Assembly (NCBI GenBank): GCA_003281795.1
Contig: QCAW01000004.1
Coordinates: 1-64,000 of the forward strand
Source of the DNA: Pelagibacteraceae bacterium AG-345-F21
GTDB lineage: Bacteria > Pseudomonadota > Alphaproteobacteria > Pelagibacterales > Pelagibacteraceae
Direction: 5' to 3'
Length of the DNA stretch: 64,000 bases
Translations under genes and position numbers: made by a program
Notes under the pieces: generated by a model
Told to the model about the DNA's origin: nothing
What the model saw: only the letters and a program-made list of their open reading frames with translations
Database searches by the model: none
Shown here: positions 53,087 to 63,838 of the stretch, piece by piece
How the letters are laid out: the number at the start of each line of letters is the position of its first letter
Position numbering within the stretch: position 1 is the stretch's first letter

Positions 53087-53139
53087 ACGGCACATTTTGA
53101 ATGTTAGAAGTAAGGCGCTTTGTAACCTTAAACACTAAC
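53079..53139 (+). promoter_or_regulatory. Structured leader upstream of rpsL (S12), likely the SAR11 rpsL leader RNA
   Basis: A GC-richer stretch in an AT-rich gap shows nested pairings: GTTAG (53103-53107) with CTAAC (53135-53139), and inside it TAAGG (53111-53115) with CCTTA (53126-53130). ACATT (53092-53096) and AATGT (53100-53104) form a competing hairpin. GTTAGT at 53079-53084 could also pair with ACTAAC at 53134-53139. From memory, a candidate cis-regulatory RNA with a pseudoknot has been described ahead of the S12 gene in Pelagibacter; this is probably that element. It may give feedback control by a ribosomal protein. Confidence 0.6.
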
Positions 53140-53183
53140 TAAAATTATAAAAGGTTTCTTTATTTCTATTTCAAAATTTTATT

Positions 53184-53555
53184 ATGCCGACAATTAATCA
53201 GTTGATTAAAAAGAGTAGAGTTAAACCAATTGCACGAAACAAAGTTCCTGCTTTAGAGCGTCAACCATTAAAACGCGGAGTATGTGTAAAAGTTTATACT
53301 ACTACACCAAAAAAACCGAACTCAGCCCTCAGGAAAGTTGCCAGAGTTAGATTATCCAATGGTTTTGAAGTTACAGCATATATTCCTGGAGAAGGACATA
53401 ATTTACAGGAGCATTCTGTTGTTTTATTAAGAGGTGGAAGGGTTAAAGATTTGCCAGGAGTTCGTTATCATATTTTAAGAGGTAATTTAGATACCCAAGG
53501 CGTTGCCAACCGAAAAAAAAGAAGATCTCTCTACGGAACAAAAAAACCTAAATAA
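53184..53555 (+). CDS. rpsL: 30S ribosomal protein S12
   Basis: A 123-aa decoding-centre protein. The [14 protein letters not shown] segment carries the lysine altered in streptomycin resistance (here the wild-type KPNS form), and [23 protein letters not shown] the second conserved loop. It is the first gene of the str group here, after a promoter and leader. Confidence 0.98.
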   Translation: MPTINQLIKKSRVKPIARNKVPALERQPLKRGVCVKVYTTTPKKPNSALRKVARVRLSNGFEVTAYIPGEGHNLQEHSVVLLRGGRVKDLPGVRYHILRGNLDTQGVANRKKRRSLYGTKKPK

Positions 53556-53559
53556 AATC

Positions 53560-54030
53560 ATGTCTAGAAAAAGAAAAGCTCCTGTTAGAAAAGTTTATCC
53601 TGATCCAAAGTTTCATTCAGAGGTAATATCTAAGTTTATTAACTCTATAATGTATGACGGAAAAAGGTCCACAGCAGAAAAAATTTTATATGATGCATTA
53701 GATAAAATTAAATCAAAAAACAACGAAGATCCTTTAAAAATTTTTAATTCGGCAATCAGCAATGTAAAACCAAATTTAGAATGTAGATCAAGAAGAGTAG
53801 GTGGAGCAACATATCAAGTGCCAGTTGAAGTAAAATCCAAAAGAGCCCAAGCCTTAGCATTAAGATGGCTAATGGACGCTACAAGAAAAAGAAAAAATAA
53901 AACTATGGCAGATAAGTTATATGCGGAAATTTTAGATGCATCTCAAAACAAAGGATCAGCAATTAAAAAAAGAGAAGATACACACAAAATGGCTGAAGCT
54001 AATAAAGCTTTTGCACATTTTAGATGGTAA
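53560..54030 (+). CDS. rpsG: 30S ribosomal protein S7
   Basis: A 156-aa 16S rRNA-binding protein beginning [21 protein letters not shown] 53560 is the start; the frame stays open upstream inside rpsL (to 53503), but that part is not S7. [12 protein letters not shown] and the C-terminal [19 protein letters not shown] are typical. It lies 4 nt after rpsL. Confidence 0.98.
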   Translation: MSRKRKAPVRKVYPDPKFHSEVISKFINSIMYDGKRSTAEKILYDALDKIKSKNNEDPLKIFNSAISNVKPNLECRSRRVGGATYQVPVEVKSKRAQALALRWLMDATRKRKNKTMADKLYAEILDASQNKGSAIKKREDTHKMAEANKAFAHFRW

Positions 54031-54036
54031 AAATTT

Positions 54037-56109
54037 ATGGCTAAATATTCATTAGATAAATACAGAAATATTGGGATCATGGCCCATATAGATGCTGGAA
54101 AAACGACTACTACAGAAAGAATTTTATATTACACGGGTAAGAGTCATAAAATAGGCGAGGTTCATGACGGTGCAGCAACTATGGATTGGATGGAGCAAGA
54201 ACAAGAAAGAGGAATTACAATTACTTCAGCAGCAACAACTTGTTTTTGGAATGATCATAGAATTAATATTATAGATACCCCAGGACATGTTGACTTTACC
54301 ATTGAAGTTGAAAGATCCTTAAAAGTTTTAGATGGAGCTGTCTGTGTTTTTGACGGAGTTGCAGGTGTTGAACCTCAGTCAGAAACTGTTTGGAGACAAG
54401 CTGATAAGTACAAAGTACCTAGAATATGCTTTGTAAATAAATTAGATAGAACAGGTGCAGATTTTTATAGATGTGTTGATATGATAAAAGACAGGCTGGG
54501 TTGTAAACCTTTAGTACTTCAGTTGCCCGTTGGTTCAGAAGCCGACTTAAAAGGTGTAGTCGATTTAGTAAAAATGAAAGCAATTATTTGGCAGAATGAG
54601 GATCTGGGTGCTAAGTTTGACATGGTTGATATCCCTGAAGAATTAAAGTCTAAAGCAGATCAATACAGAAAAGAATTAGTAGAAGCAGCTGTAGAAGAAG
54701 ATGAAAAATTAATGGAAGCTTATTTAGAAGGAAAAGAACCGTCTGAAAATGATTTAATCAAATGTATTAGAAAAGGCACACTAGCTTTTAGTTTTGTCCC
54801 AATAACAACTGGATCAGCTTTTAAAAATAAAGGTGTTCAACCATTGCTTGACGCTGTAATTGATTACCTGCCTAGCCCTCTTGATATTGGATCAATTGAA
54901 GCGACAAAACTGGGTTCAGAAGATAAGTTAGAAATGAAATTTGATGACAAGGAACCATTTTCTGCTTTAGCATTTAAAGTAGCTAACGATCCATTTGTTG
55001 GATCTCTAACATTTATTCGAATTTATTCAGGAACAATTAAAGCAGGAACTTCAGTATATAATTCATCAAAAGAAAAAACAGAAAGAGTTGGTCGAATGCT
55101 ACTAATGCACGCCAATAGCAGGGAAGATATCAAAGAAGCAACTACAGGTGACATTGTTGCGTTAGCAGGACTTAAATTTACTATAACTGGACATACTTTG
55201 TGCGAGGAAGATAAACCAATTCTATTAGAACCAATGGAGTTTCCTGATCCAGTTATTGAAATAGCTGTAGAACCAAAAACTAAGGCGGACCAAGAAAAAA
55301 TGGGTGAAGCTCTAGGAAGATTAGCTAAAGAAGATCCATCTTTTAGAGTTACATCAGACGAAGAATCTGGACAGACTATTATCAAAGGAATGGGCGAATT
55401 ACATCTTGATATCATTGTTGACAGAATGAAAAGAGAATTCAAAGTAGAAGCAAATATTGGAGCTCCGCAAGTTGCTTACAGAGAAACTATATTAGGGTCT
55501 ACAGAAGTAACTTATATACATAAAAAACAAAGTGGAGGTTCAGGACAATTTGCGAAGGTAACTCTAAACGTAGAACCATTAGAACCTGGTAAAGGACGAG
55601 AAGTAGAAAATAAAATTAAAGGCGGATCTATACCTAAAGAATTTATTCCAGGAGTGGAAAAAGGAGTTTTAAGCGTAGCAGATAGTGGAATCTTAGCTGG
55701 ATTTCCAGTTATTGACTATAAAGTTACGATTTTAGATGGATTACATCACGACGTTGACTCAAGCGTTTTAGCTTTCGAAATAGCTAGTAGATTTTGTTTT
55801 AGAGAAGCTTGTCAAAAAGCAACTTTAAAACTTTTGGAACCTATTATGAAGGTTGAAGTTGTGACACCAGAAGATTTTATGGGAGATGTAATAGGTGATT
55901 TAAACAGTAGAAGAGGTCAAGTAGCGTCAACTGAAGCTAGAGGTAATGCAACAGCTATAAATGCTACAGTGCCGTTGGCAAACATGTTTGGTTATATTAA
56001 TAATTTAAGATCTTCTACTCAAGGCAGAGCTCAGTATACAATGCAATTCAGTCATTACGACAAAGTGCCTCAAAATGTTCAAGATGAAGTAACAAAGAAA
56101 TTAGCTTAA
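54037..56109 (+). CDS. fusA: Translation elongation factor G
   Basis: A 690-aa translocation GTPase. [13 protein letters not shown] (P-loop) near residue 16, the [10 protein letters not shown] switch, [16 protein letters not shown] and [10 protein letters not shown] are conserved. All five domains are present by length. rpsJ follows after 2 nt, without the second tuf copy often found here in other proteobacteria. Confidence 0.99.
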   Translation: MAKYSLDKYRNIGIMAHIDAGKTTTTERILYYTGKSHKIGEVHDGAATMDWMEQEQERGITITSAATTCFWNDHRINIIDTPGHVDFTIEVERSLKVLDGAVCVFDGVAGVEPQSETVWRQADKYKVPRICFVNKLDRTGADFYRCVDMIKDRLGCKPLVLQLPVGSEADLKGVVDLVKMKAIIWQNEDLGAKFDMVDIPEELKSKADQYRKELVEAAVEEDEKLMEAYLEGKEPSENDLIKCIRKGTLAFSFVPITTGSAFKNKGVQPLLDAVIDYLPSPLDIGSIEATKLGSEDKLEMKFDDKEPFSALAFKVANDPFVGSLTFIRIYSGTIKAGTSVYNSSKEKTERVGRMLLMHANSREDIKEATTGDIVALAGLKFTITGHTLCEEDKPILLEPMEFPDPVIEIAVEPKTKADQEKMGEALGRLAKEDPSFRVTSDEESGQTIIKGMGELHLDIIVDRMKREFKVEANIGAPQVAYRETILGSTEVTYIHKKQSGGSGQFAKVTLNVEPLEPGKGREVENKIKGGSIPKEFIPGVEKGVLSVADSGILAGFPVIDYKVTILDGLHHDVDSSVLAFEIASRFCFREACQKATLKLLEPIMKVEVVTPEDFMGDVIGDLNSRRGQVASTEARGNATAINATVPLANMFGYINNLRSSTQGRAQYTMQFSHYDKVPQNVQDEVTKKLA

Positions 56110-56111
56110 TT

Positions 56112-56420
56112 ATGGAAAATCAAAATATAAGAATACATTTAAAAGCATACGATAATAAAATACTTGATCTTTCTACAGAAGAAATAGTTAATACAGCTAA
56201 AAGAACTGGGGCTCAAGTTAAAGGACCAATTCCATTACCTACAAGAATTGAAAGATACACTGTTCTTAGATCTCCACATATAGATAAAAAAAGTAGAGAA
56301 CAGTTTGAGTCAAGAACACATAAAAGATTAATTGATATAATAGAACCAACACCACAAACAGTTGAAGCTTTGATGAAATTAGATTTAGCTTCAGGTGTCG
56401 ATATAGAAATAAAGATATAA
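56112..56420 (+). CDS. rpsJ: 30S ribosomal protein S10
   Basis: A 102-aa ribosomal protein that also acts as NusE in antitermination. [14 protein letters not shown] at the start and [16 protein letters not shown] are typical. It opens the S10 group and follows fusA directly, so the str and S10 groups form one run here. Confidence 0.98.
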   Translation: MENQNIRIHLKAYDNKILDLSTEEIVNTAKRTGAQVKGPIPLPTRIERYTVLRSPHIDKKSREQFESRTHKRLIDIIEPTPQTVEALMKLDLASGVDIEIKI

Positions 56421-56426
56421 AATTTT

Positions 56427-57131
56427 ATGAGCATTGGATTAATAGGAACAAAAATTGGAATGACTAGAGAATTCTTGGAAACAGGACAGTCAGTTCCTGT
56501 AACAGTTATCAAAGTTGAAAAAGGTAGAGTCCTTGATGTAATTACTAAAGAGAAAAGGGGATATAACGCTGTTAAATTAGGTTTTTTTAAAATAAAAAAT
56601 TCTAAACTTAAAAACCAAATGAAAGGATATTTTACAAAAAAAAATACTGAAGCTAAGAAAATTTTAAAAGAATATAGAGTCGAAAATAGCTCAGATTACA
56701 AAGAGGGTAATGAATTAGGGTTAGAAATATTTAAAGACAAAAAATTTATGGATGTTAGGTCAAAAACAATAGGAAAAGGATTTGCTGGAGTAATGAAAAG
56801 ATGGAATTTTGGTGGTTTACGGGCATCTCACGGTGTTTCAGTTTCTCATAGATCACACGGATCTACAGGACAAAGACAAGATCCAGGTAAAGTTTTTAAA
56901 GGAAAAAAAATGGCTGGCCACATGGGCGATAAATTAAGAACAATGTTAAATTTGGAAGTAGTAAAATCAGATATAGAAAATAATTTATTATATTTAAGAG
57001 GTTCTATACCTGGATCAAAAAATGCCACTGTATTCATAAGAGAATCAATCAAAAAAGTCACAAGAAAAACGATAGGTGAAAAATACCAAGAAAAACTAAA
57101 AAAAGCTCAAACTGCAAAAGGTAAAAAATAA
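56427..57131 (+). CDS. rplC: 50S ribosomal protein L3
   Basis: A 234-aa protein near the peptidyl-transferase centre. [13 protein letters not shown] at the start and [40 protein letters not shown]-type core (about residues 130-170) identify it. The C-terminal tail is lysine-rich. It is directly followed by rplD. Confidence 0.98.
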   Translation: MSIGLIGTKIGMTREFLETGQSVPVTVIKVEKGRVLDVITKEKRGYNAVKLGFFKIKNSKLKNQMKGYFTKKNTEAKKILKEYRVENSSDYKEGNELGLEIFKDKKFMDVRSKTIGKGFAGVMKRWNFGGLRASHGVSVSHRSHGSTGQRQDPGKVFKGKKMAGHMGDKLRTMLNLEVVKSDIENNLLYLRGSIPGSKNATVFIRESIKKVTRKTIGEKYQEKLKKAQTAKGKK

Positions 57132-57767
57132 ATGAAACTTCCTTTACTTAATATAGATGGAAATAAGTCTGATTCAATTGAAGTTTCTGACAAATTAATA
57201 AAGATTAAAATAAATTATAAATTGATAAAATTTGTTATCGATTGGCAATTAAACCACGCCAAACCAAGAACAGCTAAAACTAAACAAAGAAATGAAATCA
57301 AAGGATCAACCAAAAAAATTGTTGCTCAAAAAGGAAGTGGCGGAGCCCGTCATGCTAGTAGAAAAGCACCTTTGTTTGTTGGAGGCGGTGTTGCTCATGG
57401 TCCCAAAGGTTCAGTTTATAAAATTAAAAAGATTAATAAAAAAGTAAGAAAATTAGCTTTGGCACAAACTTTATCTAAGAAAAATTTAGATAAAAATTTA
57501 CATATTTTATCAGATGTAAAAAAAGAAATAAAAAAAACAAAAGAGTTTAATAAATTTTTAGAAAAAAATAAGTTAGAAAATGTTTTAATAATATCTGACG
57601 AAGACTCTATGAAAAATATTAATAAATCTGCAAGAAATATTAAAAATGTAAAATTAATTAATGAAACAGGCGCAAATATTTATGATTTATTTAAATATAA
57701 AAATGTAATAATTACCTCAAGTTCAGTAAAAAAAATACAAAATAGGATTTTAAATGAAAAAAATTAA
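57132..57767 (+). CDS. rplD: 50S ribosomal protein L4
   Basis: A 211-aa protein lining the exit tunnel. RTAKTKQRNEIKGSTKK and the GGGVAHGPKGSVYKIKK loop are conserved. In E. coli L4 represses the S10 operon through a leader; no comparable gap exists here. It overlaps rplW by 14 nt. Confidence 0.97.
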   Translation: MKLPLLNIDGNKSDSIEVSDKLIKIKINYKLIKFVIDWQLNHAKPRTAKTKQRNEIKGSTKKIVAQKGSGGARHASRKAPLFVGGGVAHGPKGSVYKIKKINKKVRKLALAQTLSKKNLDKNLHILSDVKKEIKKTKEFNKFLEKNKLENVLIISDEDSMKNINKSARNIKNVKLINETGANIYDLFKYKNVIITSSSVKKIQNRILNEKN

Positions 57768-58047
57768 TCACATAGACTCAATTAGAAGCCCTATTATTAC
57801 TGAAAAAGCTACCATTCTTTCTGAACAAAATAAGACAGTTTTCAAAGTTCATAAAAAAGCTAATAAAAAAACAATTAAAAAAAATATAGAAAAACTATTT
57901 AAGGTGAATGTTGTTAAAGTAAATATTATAAATCAAAAAAGCAAACTTAAGCTTAAACAAGGGCGGAAGTCTGTAAAAAGTGGATACAAAAAGGCAATAA
58001 TTACTCTAAAAAAAGGTCAAAGTATTGATCTAACTACCGGTATATAA
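57754..58047 (+). CDS. rplW: 50S ribosomal protein L23
   Basis: A 97-aa protein at the tunnel exit that docks trigger factor and SRP. IRSPIITEKATIL at the start and the lysine-rich middle with GRKSVKSGYKKAIITL are standard. It overlaps the end of rplD. Confidence 0.97.
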   Translation: MKKINHIDSIRSPIITEKATILSEQNKTVFKVHKKANKKTIKKNIEKLFKVNVVKVNIINQKSKLKLKQGRKSVKSGYKKAIITLKKGQSIDLTTGI

Positions 58048-58049
58048 AC

Positions 58050-58880
58050 ATGACACTTAAAACATTTAAACCCTACACCAAATCATCAAGAGGAACTGTT
58101 GTTGTAGACAAAAGCTCTCTTTGGAAGGGGTCTTCGTACAAGCCATTAACAAGAGGTCAAAAAATAACTGGTGGTAGAAACAATGCAGGACGTATTACCT
58201 CAAGACATATGGGCGGCGGATCTAAACACAAATTTAGAATTATAGATTTTTTTAGAAAAAAGAAAAATATGCCAGCTACTGTTGAAAGAATAGAATATGA
58301 TCCTAATCGAACTGCTTATATCGCTTTAATTACGTATGAAGATAAGGAGAAAAAATATATTATATGTCCCCAAGGTTTAAAAGTAGGTGAAAAAATTGAG
58401 TCTGGAAAAAACATTGAAATTAAAACAGGTAATTCTTTAGAGTTAAGAGATATTCCTCCGGGTACATCCATACATAATGTTGAGTTGATCCCCGGTAATG
58501 GAGGTAAGCTAGCTCGATCAGCTGGATCATCTATTACTTTATCAGGATATGATGGAGATTACGCAATTTTGAAATTGTCTTCGGGTGAAACAAGAAAGGT
58601 AAATAGTAGTTGTATAGGCACAATCGGTGTCGTTTCAAATCCAGATCAAAAAAATATTAAAATAGGTAAAGCTGGTAGAAATAGATGGAGAGGCAAAAGA
58701 CCTCAAACAAGAGGTGTTGCGATGAATCCTGTCGATCATCCACATGGAGGTGGTGAAGGTAAAACCTCTGGTGGGAGAAGTCCAGTTTCACCTTGGGGTC
58801 AATCTGCTAAAGGTTTGAAAACTAGAAGACCTAAAAGAAGTGATAATCTAATAATTACTAGAAGAAAGAAGAGAAAATAA
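58050..58880 (+). CDS. rplB: 50S ribosomal protein L2
   Basis: A 276-aa primary 23S-binding protein. [22 protein letters not shown] near residue 45 and [19 protein letters not shown] near residue 225 (the conserved histidine near the peptidyl-transferase centre) identify it. It overlaps rpsS by 1 nt (TAATG). Confidence 0.98.
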   Translation: MTLKTFKPYTKSSRGTVVVDKSSLWKGSSYKPLTRGQKITGGRNNAGRITSRHMGGGSKHKFRIIDFFRKKKNMPATVERIEYDPNRTAYIALITYEDKEKKYIICPQGLKVGEKIESGKNIEIKTGNSLELRDIPPGTSIHNVELIPGNGGKLARSAGSSITLSGYDGDYAILKLSSGETRKVNSSCIGTIGVVSNPDQKNIKIGKAGRNRWRGKRPQTRGVAMNPVDHPHGGGEGKTSGGRSPVSPWGQSAKGLKTRRPKRSDNLIITRRKKRK

Positions 58881-59209
58881 TGGCAAGATCTGTTTGGAAA
58901 GGACCATTTGTGCACCCTAGCTTACTAAAGAAAATTGATAAGTTAAAAGACTCTCCAAGTAAGAAACCAATAAAAACTTGGTCAAGACATTCAACTATTA
59001 TACCAGATTTTGTAGGTCATAGTTTCATGATTCATAACGGGAAAACTTTCATCCCTATTACAATTTCAGAGGAAATGGTTGGACATAAACTTGGTGAATT
59101 TGCTCCAACTAGAACTTTTAAAGGTCATACACCTGCAGATAAAAAAGCAGCTGCTACTGCTGGAACAAGTACTGAAGCCAAACCTGCTACTTCAGGAGAT
59201 AAAAAATAA
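58880..59209 (+). CDS. rpsS: 30S ribosomal protein S19
   Basis: A 109-aa protein with the typical core ([53 protein letters not shown]). After the usual end at about residue 92 there is an alanine/threonine-rich tail ([20 protein letters not shown]) of about 17 residues. The tail is low complexity and probably disordered. It overlaps rplV by 1 nt. Confidence 0.97.
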   Translation: MARSVWKGPFVHPSLLKKIDKLKDSPSKKPIKTWSRHSTIIPDFVGHSFMIHNGKTFIPITISEEMVGHKLGEFAPTRTFKGHTPADKKAAATAGTSTEAKPATSGDKK

Positions 59210-59568
59210 TGGAAAAGAACAATAATATTATTAAAGCGATAAACAAAAATGTGAGAACAAGTCCAAGAAAACTTGCTTTAGTTTGTAATTTTATAAAAGG
59301 AAAAAAAGCAGATATAGCTTTAAGAGACTTAGAATTTTCAAGAAAGAGAATTTCTAAAGATGTTAGTAAAACTGTTAAGTCTGCAATTTCTAATGCTGAA
59401 AACAACTATCAGTATGATATTGACAATTTATTTGTAAAAGAAGCTTATGTTGGTAAATCTTTAGTGATGAAAAGATACAGACCTCGTGCCAAAGGACGAG
59501 CTAGTCCAATTAAAAAACCATTTAGCAGAATAACTATAGTGCTAGAAGAAAAAAAAGGTAGCAAATAA
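59209..59568 (+). CDS. rplV: 50S ribosomal protein L22
   Basis: A 119-aa protein whose long loop reaches the exit tunnel. [23 protein letters not shown] near the start and [24 protein letters not shown] at the end are typical. It overlaps rpsC by 1 nt. Confidence 0.97.
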   Translation: MEKNNNIIKAINKNVRTSPRKLALVCNFIKGKKADIALRDLEFSRKRISKDVSKTVKSAISNAENNYQYDIDNLFVKEAYVGKSLVMKRYRPRAKGRASPIKKPFSRITIVLEEKKGSK

Positions 59569-60254
59569 TGGGACAAAAAATAAATCCAATAGGTTTTAGA
59601 CTTGGTATTAATAGAGGTTGGGACTCAACATGGTTTGCAAAGAAAAAAGACTTTGGAAAGTATCTAATTGAAGACTTTAAAATAAGAAATTATATTAAAA
59701 AAAATATAGTTAACTCTGGTGTTTCAGAAATTATAATTGAAAGATCTTCAAAAAAATGCACCGTATCTATCCATACATCAAGACCTGGGTTTGTTATTGG
59801 AAAGAAAGGTGCAGATATAGAAAAAATTAAAAAAAACATTATGAAAATTACAGAAAATGACGTTATAGTAAATATTAAAGAAATTAAAAAGCCGGAGTTG
59901 AATGCAAATTTAGTTGCGGAAAATATTGCTCAACAATTGGTTAAAAGAATAGCTTATCGAAGAGCAATGAAAAGAGCTATGCAGTCAGCCATGAGATTAA
60001 ATGCAAAGGGAATCAAAGTCATGTTGAGCGGGAGATTAGCTGGAAATGAAATAGCTAGGACAGAATGGCTGAGAGAAGGAAGTATTCCGTCTCACACTTT
60101 AAGAGCTGACATCGACTACGGTTTTGGGGAAGCGTTAACAACTTATGGAATAATCGGTGTTAAGGTATGGATTTATAAAGGTGAACTAATGGCAAAAGAT
60201 GTTGAAAAAGAAAAAAAAGAAAGGGTAAAAAATGCTACAGCCAGTAAGAACTAA
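59568..60254 (+). CDS. rpsC: 30S ribosomal protein S3
   Basis: A 228-aa mRNA-entry protein with a type II KH domain ([18 protein letters not shown] around residues 72-90) and the C-terminal [29 protein letters not shown]. The N-terminus [19 protein letters not shown] is standard. It overlaps rplP by 23 nt. Confidence 0.98.
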   Translation: MGQKINPIGFRLGINRGWDSTWFAKKKDFGKYLIEDFKIRNYIKKNIVNSGVSEIIIERSSKKCTVSIHTSRPGFVIGKKGADIEKIKKNIMKITENDVIVNIKEIKKPELNANLVAENIAQQLVKRIAYRRAMKRAMQSAMRLNAKGIKVMLSGRLAGNEIARTEWLREGSIPSHTLRADIDYGFGEALTTYGIIGVKVWIYKGELMAKDVEKEKKERVKNATASKN

Positions 60255-60636
60255 ATATAGAAAAGCATTTAAAGGCAGAATACATGGAAAAGCATCGAGA
60301 GCTATTAAATTAAATTATGGTCAATTTGGCTTAAAGGCTATGGAACCAGAAAGAGTTATTGGTAAACAAATAGAGGCTGCTAGAGTTGCTTTGACAAGAT
60401 ATATGAAGAGAACCGGAAAAGTATGGACTAGAATATTTCCAAACATACCTGTATCTAAGAAGCCAACTGAAGTTCGAATGGGTAAAGGGAAAGGTTCACC
60501 AGAGTATTACGCTTGTAGAGTAAAACCTGGAAGGATTATTTTTGAAGTCGATGGTGTAACAGAAGAAGTAGCAAAAATTGCTCTCTATAAGGCTTCAGCA
60601 AAGCTACCAATCAAAACAAAATTTATTAAAAGGTAG
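60232..60636 (+). CDS. rplP: 50S ribosomal protein L16
   Basis: A 134-aa protein near the A-site t[24 protein letters not shown] at the start and the conserved [24 protein letters not shown] are diagnostic. The start lies within the rpsC end. rpmC follows after 3 nt. Confidence 0.97.
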   Translation: MLQPVRTKYRKAFKGRIHGKASRAIKLNYGQFGLKAMEPERVIGKQIEAARVALTRYMKRTGKVWTRIFPNIPVSKKPTEVRMGKGKGSPEYYACRVKPGRIIFEVDGVTEEVAKIALYKASAKLPIKTKFIKR

Positions 60637-60639
60637 ATT

Positions 60640-60828
60640 ATGGCAAATAAAAAAGAAGATAAAAAATTAACAAAAGATCAAGCTGAAAAAAAAATTCAGG
60701 TTTTGAAAAAGGACTTATTTAACATTAGATTCAGGAAAATTAATAATCAGGTAGAAAATCCAGCTCAATACAATGAAATAAAAAAGAATATAGCTAGGCT
60801 TTATACAACAATTAAAAATACAAAATGA
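60640..60828 (+). CDS. rpmC: 50S ribosomal protein L29
   Basis: A 62-aa two-helix protein at the tunnel exit. The [33 protein letters not shown]-type core is standard. It overlaps rpsQ by 4 nt (ATGA). Confidence 0.95.
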   Translation: MANKKEDKKLTKDQAEKKIQVLKKDLFNIRFRKINNQVENPAQYNEIKKNIARLYTTIKNTK

Positions 60829-61052
60829 CAAAAAAAATATTAAAGGGTGTAGTTATCAGCGCTAAAAATAACAAAACTATAGTTGTTGAAGTTACCAGAA
60901 AATTTAAACATCCATTTTATGAAAAAGTAATCAAAAGAACAAAAAAATATCACGCTCATGATGAAGCAAATAAATTTAAAGAAGGTGAAAAGGTTTCCAT
61001 AATAGAGTGCAAACCAATTTCAAAGAAAAAAACATGGCAGGTAATTAAATAA
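60825..61052 (+). CDS. rpsQ: 30S ribosomal protein S17
   Basis: A 75-aa OB-fold protein. [20 protein letters not shown] and [19 protein letters not shown] are the family motifs; the end [14 protein letters not shown] is usual. It overlaps rpmC and rplN. Confidence 0.97.
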   Translation: MTKKILKGVVISAKNNKTIVVEVTRKFKHPFYEKVIKRTKKYHAHDEANKFKEGEKVSIIECKPISKKKTWQVIK

Positions 61053-61420
61053 TGATTCAGGTACAAACAGAATTAATGGTAGCAGATAATACTGGAGCAA
61101 AAAGAGTTGAATGTATTAAAGTTCTTGGAGGATCAAAAAGAAGATATGCTGCTGTAGGAGATTTAATAGTGATAAGTGTAAAAGACGCTATACCTAAGGG
61201 GAAAGTTAAAAAAGGCGCAGTTCATAAAGCAGTTGTGGTAAGAACAAGAAAAGAAATTTATAGAGATGATGGCTCTAAAGTTCAATTTGATACTAATGCT
61301 GTTGTTTTAACAGATGAAAAAGGTGAACCAATAGGAACAAGAATATTCGGCCCTGTTACAAGAGAGCTAAGAACAAAAGGCCATACAAAAATTATTTCAC
61401 TAGCTCCGGAGGTTCTTTAA
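61052..61420 (+). CDS. rplN: 50S ribosomal protein L14
   Basis: A 122-aa protein at the subunit interface. [21 protein letters not shown] at the start and [26 protein letters not shown] at the end are diagnostic. rplX begins at the next base after its stop. Confidence 0.98.
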   Translation: MIQVQTELMVADNTGAKRVECIKVLGGSKRRYAAVGDLIVISVKDAIPKGKVKKGAVHKAVVVRTRKEIYRDDGSKVQFDTNAVVLTDEKGEPIGTRIFGPVTRELRTKGHTKIISLAPEVL

Positions 61421-61660
61421 ATGAATTATAAAAAAGGCTTACAGGTTAAAATAATGACGGGCAAAGATAAGGGGAAAACTGGGGAGATATTAGAAATAGA
61501 TAGAAAATTAAACAGGATTAAAGTTAAAACAATTAATATGATAAAAAAGCATTTAAAACCCACAAAAGATAATAAAGGGGGAATTATCTCAAAAGAAAAT
61601 TTTATTAATTGGTCTAATGTTAAAAACTTAGATGTAGATAAAAAAGAAAAAAAAAAGTAG
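61421..61660 (+). CDS. rplX: 50S ribosomal protein L24, shorter than usual
   Basis: A 79-aa protein with the KOW motif (VKIMTGKDKGKTGEILEID) and NMIKKHLKPTKDNKGGIISKE, which fix it as L24. Bacterial L24 is usually about 100 residues and ends with a GxRxxxGKKVRxxKK-type strand. Here the protein stops after NLDVDKKEKKK, so that C-terminal part is missing. The stop (TAG) and the 6-nt gap to rplE are clean and there is no L24-like sequence after it, so this looks like a genuine shortening. Confidence 0.93.
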   Translation: MNYKKGLQVKIMTGKDKGKTGEILEIDRKLNRIKVKTINMIKKHLKPTKDNKGGIISKENFINWSNVKNLDVDKKEKKK

Positions 61661-61666
61661 GTAAAA

Positions 61667-62218
61667 ATGACTCCAAGGCTTAAAGCAACATACGATAAAG
61701 AAATTGTAACCAAATTAATGAGCAAACTTAATGTGAAGAATAAACATGAAGTTCCAAAAATAAAAAAGATAATTTTAAATATGGGTTTAGGTGAAGAGGG
61801 GTCAGACAATAAAAAACTAAAATCATGCGTTGATGATCTATCACTAATAGCTGGACAAAAGCCAATAATTACAAAATTTAAAAAATCAATCTCAAATTTT
61901 AAAACTAGAAAAGGTGCAAATGCTGGAGCAAAAGTTACTTTAAGAGCAACAAAAATGTACGAATTTATAGATAGGTTAGTTAATATAGCTTTACCACGTA
62001 TTAAGGATTTTAGAGGATTGCCTTTAAAAGGTATTGATAGTTCTTTTAATTATTCATTCGGTATTAGGGAGCACATCATTTTTCCTGAAGTAAATTTTGA
62101 CAAAGTTGATAAAATAAGAGGTTTAGACATAAGTATTGTTACATCAAGTAATTCCAAGGAAGGGACTTTTGAATTACTTAAAGAATTTAATTTCCCAATA
62201 ATAAATAAAAAAAACTGA
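61667..62218 (+). CDS. rplE: 50S ribosomal protein L5
   Basis: A 183-aa 5S rRNA-binding protein. [16 protein letters not shown], the [21 protein letters not shown] core and [28 protein letters not shown] are typical. It lies 6 nt after rplX and 7 nt before rpsN. Confidence 0.97.
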   Translation: MTPRLKATYDKEIVTKLMSKLNVKNKHEVPKIKKIILNMGLGEEGSDNKKLKSCVDDLSLIAGQKPIITKFKKSISNFKTRKGANAGAKVTLRATKMYEFIDRLVNIALPRIKDFRGLPLKGIDSSFNYSFGIREHIIFPEVNFDKVDKIRGLDISIVTSSNSKEGTFELLKEFNFPIINKKN

Positions 62219-62225
62219 GGTAAAA

Positions 62226-62531
62226 ATGGCAAAAAAAAGTGCAATACAAAAAAATTTAAAAAGAATGAAGCTTGTTAAAAAATATGAAAAAAAAAGAGCA
62301 GCTTTAAAAAAAATTATTAAAAATAAAAAATTAGAACTTTCAGAAAGATTTGAAGCTCAATTGAAACTAAACAAACTTCCAAAAAATTCTGCAAAAGCGA
62401 GAATAAGAAATCGTTGTGAGGTATCAGGTAGGCCTCATGGTGTATATAGAAAATTAAAAATATCCAGAATTGCCCTAAGAGATATGGCATCTGCTGGAAA
62501 AATACCTGGAATGACAAAATCAAGTTGGTAG
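62226..62531 (+). CDS. rpsN: 30S ribosomal protein S14 (zinc-free form)
   Basis: A 101-aa protein of the long, C- type: [41 protein letters not shown] is the C-terminal half, with a single cysteine in place of the CxxC-x12-CxxC zinc site of the short form. It stands in its normal spc position. Confidence 0.97.
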   Translation: MAKKSAIQKNLKRMKLVKKYEKKRAALKKIIKNKKLELSERFEAQLKLNKLPKNSAKARIRNRCEVSGRPHGVYRKLKISRIALRDMASAGKIPGMTKSSW

Positions 62532-62538
62532 GAGAATT

Positions 62539-62937
62539 ATGACATTAACAGATCCTGTAGGAGATATGTTTTCAAGAATAAGGAATGGTCAAATGAGATC
62601 ATTGGAGTCAATTAATATTCCTTCTTCTAATTTTAGAAAAAATATTTTAGAGATACTAAAAATTGAAGGTTTTATAAAAGATTATTTTATTGAAAAGAAA
62701 GAGAACAATAAGATTACGTTAAGAATAAACCTTAAATATTTTGAGGGAAATCCAGTTATAAAAGAAATAAAAAGGATTTCTAAACCCGGAAGAAGAGTTT
62801 ATTCAAGAGCTACAAGTATACCAAGAGTTATGAATGGCTTAGGCTTAGCCATTCTTTCAACACCTAAGGGTGTTATGACGGACACAGAAGCAAGAAAAAA
62901 CAATCTGGGTGGCGAAATAATATGTAGGATATTTTAA
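62539..62937 (+). CDS. rpsH: 30S ribosomal protein S8
   Basis: A 132-aa protein binding the central domain of 16S rRNA. DPVGDMFSRIRNGQM at the start and RRVYSRATSIPRVMNGLGLAILSTPKGVMTD-type sequence in the C-terminal half are diagnostic. A TAGGAG ribosome site (62529-62534) precedes it. It overlaps rplF by 1 nt. Confidence 0.97.
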   Translation: MTLTDPVGDMFSRIRNGQMRSLESINIPSSNFRKNILEILKIEGFIKDYFIEKKENNKITLRINLKYFEGNPVIKEIKRISKPGRRVYSRATSIPRVMNGLGLAILSTPKGVMTDTEARKNNLGGEIICRIF

Positions 62938-63482
62938 TGTCAAAAATAGGAAAAAAAAATATAATTGTACCGAAAGAGTCAAGCATCAAGATTGATGGCG
63001 GGAACTTGACTATAACTGGACCGAAGGGGACTAAAACACTATCAATTAATGATAAAATCTTTTCTTCAAAACTAAATGAAAAAAATGAATTTCAAATTTT
63101 GCCTCTTGATAAAAAAATTGATAAAAAAACTTCAGTTATGTGGGGTACTTATAGGAGCTTAATTAATAATGCAGTAGCAGGAGTTTCTAGCGGGCATGAA
63201 AAAATTTTAAATTTAAACGGTGTTGGATTTAGAGCTAACATGAAAGGAGATGCCTTAAACTTACAAATAGGTTTTAGCCACGATGTTAACTTTAAAATTC
63301 CTAAAGAAATAAAGATTACTGTAGAAAAGCAGACGACTATAAAAATAGTTGGTGTAGATAAAGATTTAGTTTCAAAAGTTGCAGCGGATATTAAAAATTT
63401 AAAGCCTGTTGAGCCATATAAGGCTAAAGGTATAACCGAAAAAGGCCAATTTGTTTTAAGAAAAGAAGGTAAAAAGAAATAA
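62937..63482 (+). CDS. rplF: 50S ribosomal protein L6
   Basis: A 181-aa protein with two similar domains near the factor-binding site. [18 protein letters not shown] at the start, [23 protein letters not shown] in the middle, and [23 protein letters not shown] at the end are family features. rplR follows after 1 nt. Confidence 0.97.
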   Translation: MSKIGKKNIIVPKESSIKIDGGNLTITGPKGTKTLSINDKIFSSKLNEKNEFQILPLDKKIDKKTSVMWGTYRSLINNAVAGVSSGHEKILNLNGVGFRANMKGDALNLQIGFSHDVNFKIPKEIKITVEKQTTIKIVGVDKDLVSKVAADIKNLKPVEPYKAKGITEKGQFVLRKEGKKK

Positions 63483-63483
63483 A

Positions 63484-63837
63484 ATGAAAAAGATCAACAA
63501 TAAAATAAAGCGAAGATTAAGAAATAGAAAAAAACTTAAAAAGGTAAGTAATAGTAGATATAGAATTTCAATTTCTAAATCTTTAAATAATCTTTTCGCC
63601 CAAATAATTGATGACAAAGAAAAAAAAACATTAGTTTCTGCTACATCAATTGAAAAAGAAATCAAAAAAAATAAAATTAAAAAAATGGAAAAATCAACTT
63701 TGATTGGTGAAATCTTAGCAAAAAGAGCTAAAGAAAAAAAAATAGTCGAAGTCTATTTTGATAGAGGTGAATACAAATATCATGGTAGAATAAAAGCTTT
63801 TGCTGAAACCTTAAGAAAAAACGGATTAAAATTTTAA
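63484..63837 (+). CDS. rplR: 50S ribosomal protein L18
   Basis: A 117-aa 5S rRNA-binding protein. The basic N-terminus [24 protein letters not shown] and the C-terminal [28 protein letters not shown] identify it. rpsE begins 1 nt after the stop. Confidence 0.96.
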   Translation: MKKINNKIKRRLRNRKKLKKVSNSRYRISISKSLNNLFAQIIDDKEKKTLVSATSIEKEIKKNKIKKMEKSTLIGEILAKRAKEKKIVEVYFDRGEYKYHGRIKAFAETLRKNGLKF

Positions 63838-63838
63838 T

